From NCBI GenBank assembly GCA_947174365.1, contig CAMWIR010000003.1, positions 1 through 46,982 of the forward strand: a stretch of 46,982 bases of DNA, written 5' to 3'. The notes under the pieces are model-generated. The model was not told the DNA's origin. It saw nothing but the letters and a program-made list of their open reading frames with translations, and made no database searches. The stretch comes from an uncultured Ruminococcus sp. GTDB taxonomy: Bacteria > Bacillota > Clostridia > Oscillospirales > Ruminococcaceae. Shown here piece after piece: positions 1 to 7,487 of this stretch. Each line of letters begins with the position of its first letter. Position 1 is the stretch's first letter. Made by a program: the position numbers and the translations under genes.

Positions 1-213
1 GTCAATAAGCGCAGTCTCATCAATTTCACCGATAAAATGAGTACGGATATAGTTGTCTATCTCCGACAGCTTGCTGTAGAATTCCTGCTTTTCGCTGGTG
101 CTGCGTATCTTCTCGTTGAATCTCTCCAGCGTAAAGTTGCCCGTAATAACAAAGGTCACCGCCGCAGTTATCGCCATAAGCCCTACCGTAGCCCCTATGG
201 GAATTTTTTTCAT
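1..213 (-). CDS. S41 (C-terminal processing) peptidase, N-terminal fragment
   Basis: Only the first 71 codons lie in the window; the gene runs off the left edge. The protein starts with a Lys-Lys pair and a hydrophobic segment (about residues 4-22, IPIGATVGLMAITAAVTFVIT), then a charged stretch ending in SEIDNYIRTHFIGEIDE. That order, a membrane anchor followed by a helix leading to 'YI...F.GE.D...L', is typical of the N-terminus of clostridial CtpA-type S41 peptidases, which cleave periplasmic or cell-wall proteins. The catalytic Ser/Lys are outside the window. The start is supported by GGGAGGG a few bases upstream. It lies 4 nt after the metallophosphoesterase stop and at the end of the ftsEX/M23 block, a usual place for ctpA in Clostridia. 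Family assignment is moderately sure because so little is visible. Confidence 0.6.
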   Translation of the reverse strand, partial: MKKIPIGATVGLMAITAAVTFVITGNFTLERFNEKIRSTSEKQEFYSKLSEIDNYIRTHFIGEIDETALID

Positions 214-217
214 ATAT

Positions 218-763
218 TCAAACCCTCCCGTAACATCTTATTTCTTCCAGTCTCCTTGGTGTGTAGCCCATATAATCAATCATGCACCCCACATTGTAAC
301 ATTCAAAAGGAATGTTCATTTCCCTGCATATCTCACCGTATTTCAGAAACGCCGTATGATCCGCATTATTGTGAACATGACCGTATAAATGCACCGCCCC
401 ACGGAACTGATTGTACCAGTGAGCGATTGGATAATGACACAGCACTGCCTGAACCCCGCCGTCGGTTATAACTTCATAATCCTTGATCCACTCAAAGTAA
501 GCTTTCATTTCCACTGTGGGCTTGTCATGGTTGCCCAGTATCAGAAATTTCCTGCCCACAAGCTCTCCAAGAACCTCCAGTCCCACCGCATTTTTCCATG
601 CAAAATCCCCCAGAATATACACCTCGTCATTATACGTCACAGCGTTATTCCAGTTTTTCACCAAAACCTTCCGCATTTCTTCGCAGTCCTTAAAAGGTCT
701 GCCGTCATGCTTTATAACATTATCATGCCCCAAATGCAGGTCGGCTATATAAAATTTTGACAT
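218..763 (-). CDS. Calcineurin-like metallophosphoesterase
   Basis: A 181-residue cytoplasmic protein with the metal-binding motifs of the calcineurin-like phosphoesterase family in order: ADLHLGH near the N-terminus (DxH), GDFAW, GNHD, an internal CHYP, and GHVHNN near the C-terminus. Members hydrolyse phosphoester bonds with a two-metal centre; the substrate cannot be told from sequence. The start at MSKFYI is chosen because GGGGA lies just upstream and the family normally begins right before 'F.ADLHLGH'; a longer reading frame back to 826 lacks this support. It sits between the M23 hydrolase gene and the S41 peptidase gene, 4 nt from the latter, so it is probably co-transcribed with it. 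It is not a usual member of this cell-wall cluster and may be a passenger. Confidence 0.88.
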   Translation of the reverse strand: MSKFYIADLHLGHDNVIKHDGRPFKDCEEMRKVLVKNWNNAVTYNDEVYILGDFAWKNAVGLEVLGELVGRKFLILGNHDKPTVEMKAYFEWIKDYEVITDGGVQAVLCHYPIAHWYNQFRGAVHLYGHVHNNADHTAFLKYGEICREMNIPFECYNVGCMIDYMGYTPRRLEEIRCYGRV

Positions 764-795
764 ATTTATATTCCCCATTATATGTAAGAAAATTA

Positions 796-824
796 GAGGC
801 AAGAAGCAAGAAGCTCCCTGCCTC
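796..824 (-). terminator. Rho-independent terminator after the M23 hydrolase gene
   Basis: On the minus strand a 12-bp stem (GAGGCAGGGAGC paired with GCTTCTTGCCTC, two G-U pairs) closes a 5-nt loop and is followed by TAATTTTC. It lies 96 nt past the M23 stop codon and just before the metallophosphoesterase. The stem belongs to a recurrent GAGGCA(A/G)GA family also seen at 11879 and 41361. Confidence 0.6.
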
Positions 825-919
825 ACAGGTTTCAGAACCTATTTGTTTAAATATTTTTTCAAGTAATTTGCAGAACATTTCAAGTTTGCTATGGCAATAA
901 ACTACCTGCGCCGCGCCGC

Positions 920-2296
920 TTACATACTTACATAATTGAACGGGTCTGTGTGCTGACCGTTCAGGCGCACCTCGAAATGGCAGTGGTTACCAAAGGCCAT
1001 ACCCGTGCAGCCTATATAGCCGATAGTCTGTCCCTGTACGACCTCATCTCCCACATTAACGCAGCAGCTGGACATATGACCGTATAACGTTGCTATCTTG
1101 TCCCCGTGGTCTATCACCACATGAATTCCGTATCCGTTGCCCGTGTTGGAAGCAGTAATGACCGTGCCGCTTGCGGAAGCGACAATAGTTTCCCCTGCGC
1201 AGTTGGGTTTGTTTATGTCAATGCCCTTGTGGAAATCGTTCTTGCCGGTTTCCACTATATATCTCGAACCGTATCCGTCAGTGATGTTCCTTACCGTGGG
1301 CACAGGCCATATAAAGCCCTCGGAAGCCCCCGTGGCATATTTGTATGTATCCTCCGGCTCCGGTTCGGGCTCACTGTCAACGTCCTCGGGAACATATTCC
1401 ACGCCCGCAGCCTCAGCCTCCAGACGTTTCCGCTCCTCTTCCTCTTTCCTCTGACGTTCCTCATCTTCCTTACGCTTGCGCTCTTCCTCTTCCCTGCGTT
1501 TCCGCTCTTCTTCCTCACGCCTGCGCTGTTCCTCCAGCTCAGCCTGACGGCGGCGGATAAAGTCCTGCAAAGCCTCCTCGTTCTGAGCCTCTTCTATCTC
1601 CATTTCAGCCGTCCGCTGCCTGTTCGCCTCCGCCTGATTTTCATACCATTCCTTGGTCTGCTCATGGTTCGCATATGTTTCCCGCAGCTCCACAAGCACA
1701 TTTTCCGCCTGAGCTTTCTTTTCCTGCTGCTCAGTCAAGCGCTGCTCCATGTCTGCCTTCTGCAGATTAAGCTCGCCGATCTTTCCCGTAAGATCGTCTA
1801 TCATCTCATTGTCATGGCGGGACATATTTTCCATAAGCTCTGTCCTTGCCAGAATATCATAAAAATCCGATGAACCCACTAAAATAGAGGCAAGACTGTC
1901 GCTGCCGTTCATGTACATAGCCCGCAAGCGCTTTTTAAAATCCTCAATACCCTCGTTTATCTCCGCTTCCTTGGCGGTAATTTTGACCCCCAGCTCGTCA
2001 ATGTCCACCTGCAAAAGAGCGATCTGCTCTTCAATGTTGTCGATCTCTTCCTCCTGCAGCTCCATTTTTTTCTCATACTGCTCCATGTACTGCTCGCTGA
2101 GCTCAATATTTTCCTTAGCGTCCTTCAGGGATTGCTCCACTCTCTCACGCTCATAGGAAAGCTCTCTCTGCCGCTGTTCCAGAGCAGCGATCTCGTCCTC
2201 CAGCTCCGTAGCGCCCGCATTGCCGAAGCCTATTCCAAAAGACATTACACAAGCAAGGGATAATGCGCATATTTTCATAAGATTTTTTCTTTTCAT
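920..2296 (-). CDS. Secreted coiled-coil M23 peptidoglycan hydrolase (EnvC/PcsB-like FtsEX partner)
   Basis: A 458-residue exported murein hydrolase. A signal peptide (about residues 1-29, MKRKNLMKICALSLACVMSFG) precedes a long coiled coil (about 30-300) ending in a very charged Arg/Glu-rich stretch of repeated 'RREEEERKR' units. The C-terminal M23/LytM domain (about 335-458) has the zinc ligands in HKGIDI and GNHCHFEV, plus the YGH motif, so it looks catalytically competent. Coiled-coil plus M23 is the architecture of EnvC-type hydrolases gated by FtsEX; ftsE and ftsX lie upstream on the same strand, which supports that partnership. It differs from the usual clostridial order in that an unrelated propeller gene intervenes. 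The start follows GAAAGGAAAGGA. Two adjacent Cys in the M23 domain (SSCC) are unusual for a secreted domain. Confidence 0.92.
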   Translation of the reverse strand: MKRKNLMKICALSLACVMSFGIGFGNAGATELEDEIAALEQRQRELSYERERVEQSLKDAKENIELSEQYMEQYEKKMELQEEEIDNIEEQIALLQVDIDELGVKITAKEAEINEGIEDFKKRLRAMYMNGSDSLASILVGSSDFYDILARTELMENMSRHDNEMIDDLTGKIGELNLQKADMEQRLTEQQEKKAQAENVLVELRETYANHEQTKEWYENQAEANRQRTAEMEIEEAQNEEALQDFIRRRQAELEEQRRREEEERKRREEEERKRKEDEERQRKEEEERKRLEAEAAGVEYVPEDVDSEPEPEPEDTYKYATGASEGFIWPVPTVRNITDGYGSRYIVETGKNDFHKGIDINKPNCAGETIVASASGTVITASNTGNGYGIHVVIDHGDKIATLYGHMSSCCVNVGDEVVQGQTIGYIGCTGMAFGNHCHFEVRLNGQHTDPFNYVSM

Positions 2297-2423
2297 TTTT
2301 TACGTCCTTTCCTTTCGGGTAATAACCTATATAAATAACACATCGGCCGCCTGAAATATTACATAAATTTTGTAAATTTTTTATTAACGGCTGACAGCAA
2401 TGTACTTGTAAGCCTATTAAAAG

Positions 2424-3287
2424 CTAAACCAAATTCAAATTAATCATACCCACTCCCTCAATGTTTCGAGAGGTCATATATAATCTATCCTCTTCAATAA
2501 AAGTGTCTCCGCTGAGACTGAGGGGCGTATGTATTTCTTTTCTTTTTTCAAGGGTATTCAAATCCCATAAAACAATTTCGCTGCAAGGGTGGGAAACCGT
2601 TACCAACATACCGTTGTACACCCCTGCGCAGTCAAACATTTTCTTATGCACGTTTTTTTGAAAACAGGTTATTTCAAATTTTTTCAGGTCTATATTAAAA
2701 AGCTTTTTATCCTGGCACGCAGCATATAATGTTGACCCGTTCACAAACAGACTTCTTACATTTTGCCTGCCCAAAGTCATTTTTTTCACTGCCGACATAT
2801 TGTCCCTGTCCAGTAACAGTAACTGCCCGTCCACCGTTCCGCACAGCAGGAAATTTTCATATACCTTTAATCTCCACATACTTGCGTCGGAAATATCATA
2901 CTCCTTTTTTTCAAAAGAGCCTTTGTCAACAGTCACAAGCTTTCCGTTCCTTACAGAGCAGTAAATTTTTCTGTCATCGGCAGTCATTCCGCAGATATCC
3001 GAGCTTAGATCCTCTCCAAGTCTCCATTTGCCGATAACTTCAAGCTCCGCCCCGTCCAGAATATACAATGTGCAGAAATCACTTATATAGATACGGTTTT
3101 CATCGGCAGTGAGTATCCTTGCCGCCCCGTCCTTTTCAAATATTTCCTTTTTGTATGCAACTGTTTTGGACTCTTTGTCGATTTTATAAATTGTTTTTTT
3201 GCATAAACAATTAATAAAATTTTTTGTGACACAAAAGCCCGTTACAGCGCTTTCCAGTTTTATCGGAAGCTCCATATGTCCGTCCAT
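2424..3287 (-). CDS. Predicted cytoplasmic beta-propeller protein, function unknown
   Basis: A 287-residue protein with no signal peptide or membrane segment. It is built of repeated short beta-rich units with recurring patterns such as 'DENRIYISDFCTLYILDG', 'DDRKIYCSVRNGKLVTVD' and 'NGSTLYAACQDKKLFNID', spaced roughly 40 residues apart, consistent with a six- or seven-bladed WD40/PQQ-like propeller. Such proteins are usually scaffolds for protein contacts; no catalytic signature is visible. It lies between ftsX and the M23 hydrolase gene, 91 nt after ftsX and 127 nt before the hydrolase. Its base composition is visibly richer in A and T than the neighbours, and a heptamer repeat separates it from ftsX, so it may be a late insertion into the operon. 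The start follows GGGG six bases upstream. Confidence 0.7.
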   Translation of the reverse strand: MDGHMELPIKLESAVTGFCVTKNFINCLCKKTIYKIDKESKTVAYKKEIFEKDGAARILTADENRIYISDFCTLYILDGAELEVIGKWRLGEDLSSDICGMTADDRKIYCSVRNGKLVTVDKGSFEKKEYDISDASMWRLKVYENFLLCGTVDGQLLLLDRDNMSAVKKMTLGRQNVRSLFVNGSTLYAACQDKKLFNIDLKKFEITCFQKNVHKKMFDCAGVYNGMLVTVSHPCSEIVLWDLNTLEKRKEIHTPLSLSGDTFIEEDRLYMTSRNIEGVGMINLNLV

Positions 3288-3345
3288 AAGCTGCCCCGCC
3301 GCCTCCCTTATTAAAGTCTTCTGCTCTTCTTTGCATTATTTAAAT

Positions 3346-3380
3346 CTAACCTCTTACCTCTAATCTCTAACCTCTGACTC
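3346..3380. repeat. Degenerate 7-bp tandem repeat next to the ftsX stop
   Basis: Five consecutive heptamers on the plus strand: CTAACCT, CTTACCT, CTAATCT, CTAACCT, CTGACTC. The last one runs into the ftsX stop codon. Similar heptamer runs with the unit CTTGCCT or CTTGCTT occur at about 796-807 and 8508-8535. Confidence 0.6.
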
Positions 3381-4284
3381 ACACTTTCACATATTTCCTC
3401 GTGCTGTGAACTATCCCCGCCGCACTGATAACGGCTCCCGATATAAGGTAGCCCAGAATAATGTATTTAAGGAACGAATCCAGCGGAATAAATCCGTTAG
3501 ACCCCACCGCCGCAAGCAGCGTGGTCTCCGTGCTCAGCAGCGTAACCAGCTTGTCGTAAAAGAAACAGGTTATCAGCACCGCAGCCGTGCCCGCTCCAAG
3601 ACCTATCACAAATCCCTCCACAAAAAAGGGGATCTTTATAAAGGTGTTTGTCGCTCCCACGAATTTCATAATGTCGATCTCACGCCGCCTTATGTCAACG
3701 CTTGCTCTTGTGGTGTTGGAAATTATTATAAGGCTTACCACTATAAGCAGCACCAGAATGACCGTCAGTATCACCGAAATAATACTCCGCAGCCCCGTCA
3801 GAATGTTTACAAAATCATAAGGTGCTTTCACTTTTTCTATGTGGTCAAAGCTGTTTATTGTGTAAAGTGTGTTGCTCATACGGCTCACGTCGTCTATCTT
3901 TATGCGGTACGCGTCGGGCAGAGGACTTTCATCCCCTATATATCCGAAAATATCTTCCGCATTTACCATGTCCTTTTTAATGTCCTCAAAAGCCTCCTCC
4001 TTTGAATAAAAGGAGACCCCCGAAATATTGTCGGTGTTTTTCAGCTTTTCGCCCAGCTGCTCGATATATTCATCGTCCGCTTCTTCATCAAGAAAAATAA
4101 TAACCTCGTTTTTTCCCTCAATGTCCGTGATAAAGGAGTTTATATTTGCATAGAAAATAGCCGTGAACCCTATCAGCAAAAGGGAAACCGTCAGAATGAA
4201 GAAGGACGCAATGCTCATTATATGGTTAGTGCCTATGTTGCGTATACCCTGCTTGAAAAGGTAGACAGCGCTGCTTGCTCTCAT
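3379..4284 (-). CDS. ftsX: Cell division protein FtsX
   Basis: A 301-residue membrane subunit of the FtsEX ABC-type complex, which couples cytoplasmic ATP hydrolysis to activation of secreted murein hydrolases. Visible parts: a short cytoplasmic N-terminus, TM1 (about residues 20-45, IMSIASFFILTVSLLLIGF), a large extracellular domain (about 46-165) with 'NEVIIFLDEEADDEYIEQL', then three C-terminal membrane segments (about 168-195, 217-242, 268-290), the standard FtsX/MacB-like permease arrangement with 'RREIDIMKFVGAT' before TM3. Length fits the family. Its ATG overlaps the ftsE stop as ATGA, so the two are translationally coupled. The hydrolase it is expected to control is encoded two genes downstream. 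Confidence 0.97.
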   Translation of the reverse strand: MRASSAVYLFKQGIRNIGTNHIMSIASFFILTVSLLLIGFTAIFYANINSFITDIEGKNEVIIFLDEEADDEYIEQLGEKLKNTDNISGVSFYSKEEAFEDIKKDMVNAEDIFGYIGDESPLPDAYRIKIDDVSRMSNTLYTINSFDHIEKVKAPYDFVNILTGLRSIISVILTVILVLLIVVSLIIISNTTRASVDIRRREIDIMKFVGATNTFIKIPFFVEGFVIGLGAGTAAVLITCFFYDKLVTLLSTETTLLAAVGSNGFIPLDSFLKYIILGYLISGAVISAAGIVHSTRKYVKV

Positions 4285-4997
4285 ACAGTCGACGCCTCCT
4301 TTTTGTGGTGCACCTCAGGCTCAATGTAGCCGTCGAACACTATCTCCCCGCGTTTCAGGGTAACAAGCCTGCCCCCCAGCTTTTTTACCAGCTCATGCTC
4401 ATGAGTGACCACCAGCACCGTAGTGTCCCTTGCGTTGATCTTTTTGAGCATTACCAGCATTTCCGCAGACGTCCTCGGGTCAAGGTTTCCCGTAGGCTCG
4501 TCCGCAATAATAAGCTGAGGATTGTTTACCAGCGCTCTTGCAATGGCAACACGCTGCTGCTCGCCGCCCGAAAGCTCGTGAGGCATACTTCTTATTTTAT
4601 CCTTCAGTCCCATCAGCGCAATTACCTGCGGAACTCTCTTTCTTATGTAACGGTTGGGTGCGTCAATGCTCCGCAGCACGAACGCCACATTATCGTAAAC
4701 GCTTAAATTCGGTATAAGCTTGTAATCCTGGAAAACGAACCCGATAGTCCGCCGCAGCTCGGTAACTCTTCTCTGCTTGAGCTGCACCAGGTCAAACCCG
4801 TTTACAAACATGGAGCTTTTTGCACCCTTTTTTATGTCGGGCTTTACATCTCTTATGAGCAGCTTTATGAGCGTACTTTTTCCCGCGCCGTTTTCGCCAA
4901 CCACAAATACAAATTCCCCGTCGTTTATTTTCAGGGAAACGTCCTTGAGCGCCTCAACTCCGTCATATGTAACAGAAACATTATTTATTTCAACCAA
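4281..4997 (-). CDS. ftsE: Cell division ATP-binding protein FtsE
   Basis: A 238-residue ABC ATPase, the nucleotide-binding subunit paired with FtsX. It has Walker A GENGAGKST, the Q-loop in 'IGFVFQDYKLIP', the signature LSGGEQQRVAIARAL, Walker B 'LIIADEPTGNLD' and the switch His in VVTHEHEL. The start is taken as a TTG codon preceded at a suitable distance by GGCGGTGA, giving M-VEINNVSVTYDG, which matches the usual FtsE N-terminus; the ATG-started reading frame back to 5081 adds 28 residues that do not look like FtsE. The gene ends inside the first codon of ftsX. It is the first gene of the cell-wall block and is preceded by a structured untranslated region. Confidence 0.97.
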   Translation of the reverse strand: MVEINNVSVTYDGVEALKDVSLKINDGEFVFVVGENGAGKSTLIKLLIRDVKPDIKKGAKSSMFVNGFDLVQLKQRRVTELRRTIGFVFQDYKLIPNLSVYDNVAFVLRSIDAPNRYIRKRVPQVIALMGLKDKIRSMPHELSGGEQQRVAIARALVNNPQLIIADEPTGNLDPRTSAEMLVMLKKINARDTTVLVVTHEHELVKKLGGRLVTLKRGEIVFDGYIEPEVHHKKEASTV

Positions 4998-5044
4998 ATT
5001 AAATTCACCGCCTGATAAATTGAGCCGGTTATTTTCTGCCCTCC

Positions 5045-5330
5045 GCTCAAAAATAAAGCGAAGTCCCAAGCATAGGGACATAGGGCTTGATTCCCTGCGG
5101 GTCGGCTCTTATGGACGCCGCAGTTTTAAGGCTGTCGGACATAGTGTATGTTTTCTTTGAAAACATTGTCACCCCGACAACACATTTCTGTCATAAAAGG
5201 CAAATTCTAAGGGGCAGTAGAACCCCACTGCCCCCTTGTAGACCTAATAAACAGTATTATTAAGGGAGCGCCGGTCGATCTTTTCTACAGCCGATCTTGC
5301 GGCATTCTCTTAAAGCAGTCTTGTTGTCCT
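5045..5330 (-). ncRNA. Candidate structured RNA upstream of ftsE, possibly 6S RNA
   Basis: This stretch has no convincing gene but several consecutive hairpins on the minus strand: AGGGGGCAGT/ACTGCCCCTT, TTGTC/GACAA, TGTTTTC/GAAAACA, and TGTCGG/CCGACA enclosing the last two. The last closes directly before AGCCTTAAAACTGCGGCG, nearly identical to the AGCCUUAAAACUGCGACG segment I recall from E. coli 6S RNA, where it also follows a terminal hairpin. GTCCC/GGGAC with a following TTTATTTTTG could end the transcript. 6S RNA binds RNA polymerase as a promoter mimic. The outer closing stem could not be assembled convincingly by eye, so the family call is tentative; it could equally be the ftsE leader. 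Ends are approximate. Confidence 0.33.
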
Positions 5331-5348
5331 TTTTTACGGTTTTCAAAA

Positions 5349-5382
5349 ACGCGCCTGTTTTTTTATCCGGCGTTTTTATTTA
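5349..5382 (-). terminator. Bidirectional terminator after the PucR/CdaR-like gene
   Basis: An interrupted stem AAACGCC / GGCGCGTTTT with a T-rich flank on both strands (GTTTTTG on minus, GTTTTTATTTATT on plus), about 45 nt beyond the regulator stop codon. It separates the regulator from the structured region and ftsE. Confidence 0.6.
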
Positions 5383-5428
5383 TTAAGCAAAGTTATCCCG
5401 CTGCCCTTTAAGCAGGGAGTACTGTTCA

Positions 5429-6514
5429 TCAGAACTTTGTGGGATTAGCCGAAAGATATTTCTTTACCATAAGGGCTATCTTGAAAATTATCGCATGATC
5501 AAACTCACGCAGGTCAAGCCCTGTCAGCTTCTTGATCTTTTCGAGCCTGTAAACAAGTGTGTTTCTGTGAACGAAAAGCTTTCTTGATGTTTCCGAAACG
5601 TTCAGACTGTTCTCGAAAAATTTCTGAATGGTGAACAGCGTCTCATGATCCAAGGATTCAATGGAGTTTTTCTTGAAAACCTCCTGCAAGAATGTTTCGC
5701 AAAGAGTAGTGGGCAGATGATAGATAAGCCGTGCAATGCCCAGATTGTCATAAGAGACCACAGACTTGTCCGTGTCGAAAACCTTGCCGACCTCAAGCGC
5801 TATCTGAGCCTCCTTGAAGGATCTCGCCAAGTCCTTAACGCCCAGAACCGAAGTACCTATGCCCACATTGACTCTTGTGTAGAACTCTCCGGAAAGGGTG
5901 TCGGAAATGGACCTTGCCAGCTTTTCCAGATCCTTCGACTCCACATTGCTCTTTATCTCTTTAACAAGCACAATATCGCTCTCGGTAATGTTGAAAACGA
6001 AATCCTTGGTCTTGTCGGGGAAAAGATTCTGTATAACATCATAAGCGGAAACATCGTTGGAGGACAGTATCCTTATAAGGAAAACCACCCTGTTCACATC
6101 CGAGCTGAAATGCAGCTCCCTCGCCTTTACCACAATATCTCCGGGCAGAACATTGTCCAGCACAACATTCTTTATGAAATTGTTCCTGTCGTATTTCTCA
6201 TCATAATATTGCTTAATGCTCGAAAGGGTTATCGCCATAATGTTGGCATACTTTGCGGCATTCTCGTCCGTGCCCTCCACAAATACCGCAAAATCGGGCT
6301 TTATGTGAGAGCCGAAGGGCTTGTAGGTATACCCGTCCCTTACGAACACATCATGGGAATCGTTCAGATCCATTGTAACAAATTCATTTGACGAGCCTAT
6401 TTTAGTAAGCTCGCTGCAAGCGATTATCGTTCCTGCCGAGTCCACAACTCCGATAATGCAGTCCATGGTGTCCCGCATCTGATGAATAAGCCCCTGAAAA
6501 AGTCTGTTGGACAT
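5429..6514 (-). CDS. PucR/CdaR-type transcriptional regulator
   Basis: A 361-residue regulator. The N-terminal part (about 1-110) begins 'LFQGLIHQMRDTMDCIIGVVDSAG', a sensor-like domain as in CdaR sugar-diacid regulators; the middle (about 120-270) resembles the GGDEF-like fold common in this family ('RVNVGIGTSVLGVKDLARSFKEAQIAL'); the C-terminus (about 300-355) carries the PucR-type helix-turn-helix 'SETSRKLFVHRNTLVYRLEKI'. Family members activate or repress catabolic genes in response to small molecules, but no such target operon is adjacent; HPr lies upstream on the same strand. The start is supported by GAAAGGATG. Its 700-nt upstream region has two similar quasi-palindromes that could be binding sites. 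The ligand is unknown. Confidence 0.88.
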   Translation of the reverse strand: MSNRLFQGLIHQMRDTMDCIIGVVDSAGTIIACSELTKIGSSNEFVTMDLNDSHDVFVRDGYTYKPFGSHIKPDFAVFVEGTDENAAKYANIMAITLSSIKQYYDEKYDRNNFIKNVVLDNVLPGDIVVKARELHFSSDVNRVVFLIRILSSNDVSAYDVIQNLFPDKTKDFVFNITESDIVLVKEIKSNVESKDLEKLARSISDTLSGEFYTRVNVGIGTSVLGVKDLARSFKEAQIALEVGKVFDTDKSVVSYDNLGIARLIYHLPTTLCETFLQEVFKKNSIESLDHETLFTIQKFFENSLNVSETSRKLFVHRNTLVYRLEKIKKLTGLDLREFDHAIIFKIALMVKKYLSANPTKF

Positions 6515-6738
6515 TGTTAGTCATCCTTTCAATCGTATTGGCGTGCTGCTGTGTAGCCTTACCGCCGCACCCAAGCGCTGTATTAAACAGCCGTTTCTTT
6601 TTATTCTGTTTTCTTGCCGTATGCTCGTCTGCACTTGCCCTACCTGTATAAAGGGCTGATTTTTTATCTGTCAGGCTTTGCAGACATTTTTAAAATAAAC
6701 GCAGTGTATTTTGCTGTTTCGCGCTATTTTGTAAAATA

Positions 6739-6754
6739 TCGGAAAATCTCCCGA
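6739..6754. promoter_or_regulatory. Quasi-palindromic site, copy 1
   Basis: TCGGAAAATCTCCCGA matches its own reverse complement at 12 of 16 positions and matches the copy at 6909 at 14 of 16. It lies about 225 nt upstream of the PucR/CdaR-like gene. A binding site for that regulator is an inference. Confidence 0.35.
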
Positions 6755-6766
6755 AAAATCGGCGTT

Positions 6767-6781
6767 CCTCAGCTGCTGAGG
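6767..6781. promoter_or_regulatory. Perfect inverted repeat CCTCAGC-T-GCTGAGG
   Basis: Two perfect 7-bp arms around one central base, too tight for an RNA hairpin, hence more like a protein-binding site. It lies 13 nt from the quasi-palindrome at 6739. Confidence 0.35.
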
Positions 6782-6908
6782 ACAGACGGGAAATATTTTC
6801 CATGATTTACAAAATAACTATTCATATATCATTTTATCACATATTGAGCCATTTTGTGTTAATTTTTTGTGAACATTAGCAAAACAGTGATTAAATCCTG
6901 CAAATTTT

Positions 6909-6924
6909 TCGGAGAATTTCCCGA
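6909..6924. promoter_or_regulatory. Quasi-palindromic site, copy 2
   Basis: TCGGAGAATTTCCCGA, 170 nt from copy 1 and the same orientation; extended by one base it becomes TTCGGAGAATTTCCCGAA with five-base perfect arms. See copy 1. Confidence 0.35.
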
Positions 6925-7010
6925 ATCAACAAAGACTGCCGATTTAAATTCCAATGTGACCAATGTGAAGCCGTGCCTCGGGTCGGCACAGCAATTGACG
7001 GCACACCGCC

Positions 7011-7046
7011 AAAAGGCCGTTGCACGTTTAAGCGCAACAGCCTTTT
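7011..7046 (-). terminator. Bidirectional terminator-like hairpin downstream of HPr
   Basis: AAAAGGC-c-GTTGC on one side pairs with GCAAC-a-GCCTTTT on the other: a 12-bp stem with one mismatch and a 10-nt loop, with A and T runs at the ends so that it can act in either direction. It lies about 170 nt past the HPr stop. Confidence 0.55.
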
Positions 7047-7214
7047 AAAGCATAATATAGCCGCCGTCCGCCGAACGCTTATACCGTGAACGTCCGCCTG
7101 TAAAGTCAAAACACCCACAAGCATTTCACAAAAACGGCGTACATTCGCATATCACAGCAGCGTCCCGATTTTCCGAAAAGCTGCCGCGGTCATAAACCCT
7201 GTTTTTGAAAAGGG

Positions 7215-7487
7215 TTATCTGGACTCCTCGGCAAAGCCGCTGTCAACCAGCTCGATAAGACCGGAAACAGCCTCCTGCTCGTCAGCTCCGTCAGCGATGA
7301 TCCTGATCTGAGTGCCGCCGACAATACCCAGCGAAAGAATGCCCAAGAGGCTCTTGGCGTTTACTCTTCTTTCCTCTTTCTCGATCCAGATGGAGGACTT
7401 GAACTCATTCGCCTTCTGAATGAAGAAAGTTGCGGGACGTGCATGCAGACCAACCTGATTTTGAACCATTACATCTTTAACAAACAT
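7215..7487 (-). CDS. ptsH: Phosphocarrier protein HPr
   Basis: A 90-residue HPr-family protein. It has the phosphorylatable His in VGLHARPAT and, about 30 residues on, the regulatory Ser in NAKSLLGILSLGI that HPr kinase modifies in Gram-positive bacteria. HPr carries phosphate from enzyme I to sugar-specific EII components; with Ser phosphorylated it signals catabolite repression. No enzyme I or HPr kinase gene is next to it, so it is a single-gene unit with its own strong promoter (7618-7646). Crh-type paralogues lack the His, so ptsH is the better name. The gene may belong to a second HPr copy in the genome, which cannot be told from here. Confidence 0.93.
   Translation of the reverse strand: MFVKDVMVQNQVGLHARPATFFIQKANEFKSSIWIEKEERRVNAKSLLGILSLGIVGGTQIRIIADGADEQEAVSGLIELVDSGFAEESR

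Larger units (their letters stand above)
6515..7214. other. Long intergenic region between HPr and the regulator
   Basis: I see no gene here; the short reading frames have no ribosome sites or family resemblance. It contains a terminator-like hairpin at 7011-7046, two copies of TCGGARAATYTCCCGA (6739 and 6909), a perfect inverted repeat CCTCAGC-T-GCTGAGG at 6767-6781, and a GTGCC/GGCAC hairpin near 6973-6989. Confidence 0.5.

Noticed and set aside
5211-5236. A GGGGCAGT/ACTGCCCC hairpin as a terminator
   Set aside because: No T-run on either strand; it was kept as part of the structured region.
6891-7124. A 77-codon reading frame in the HPr-regulator gap
   Set aside because: No ribosome site, no family likeness, and it overlaps a terminator-like hairpin.
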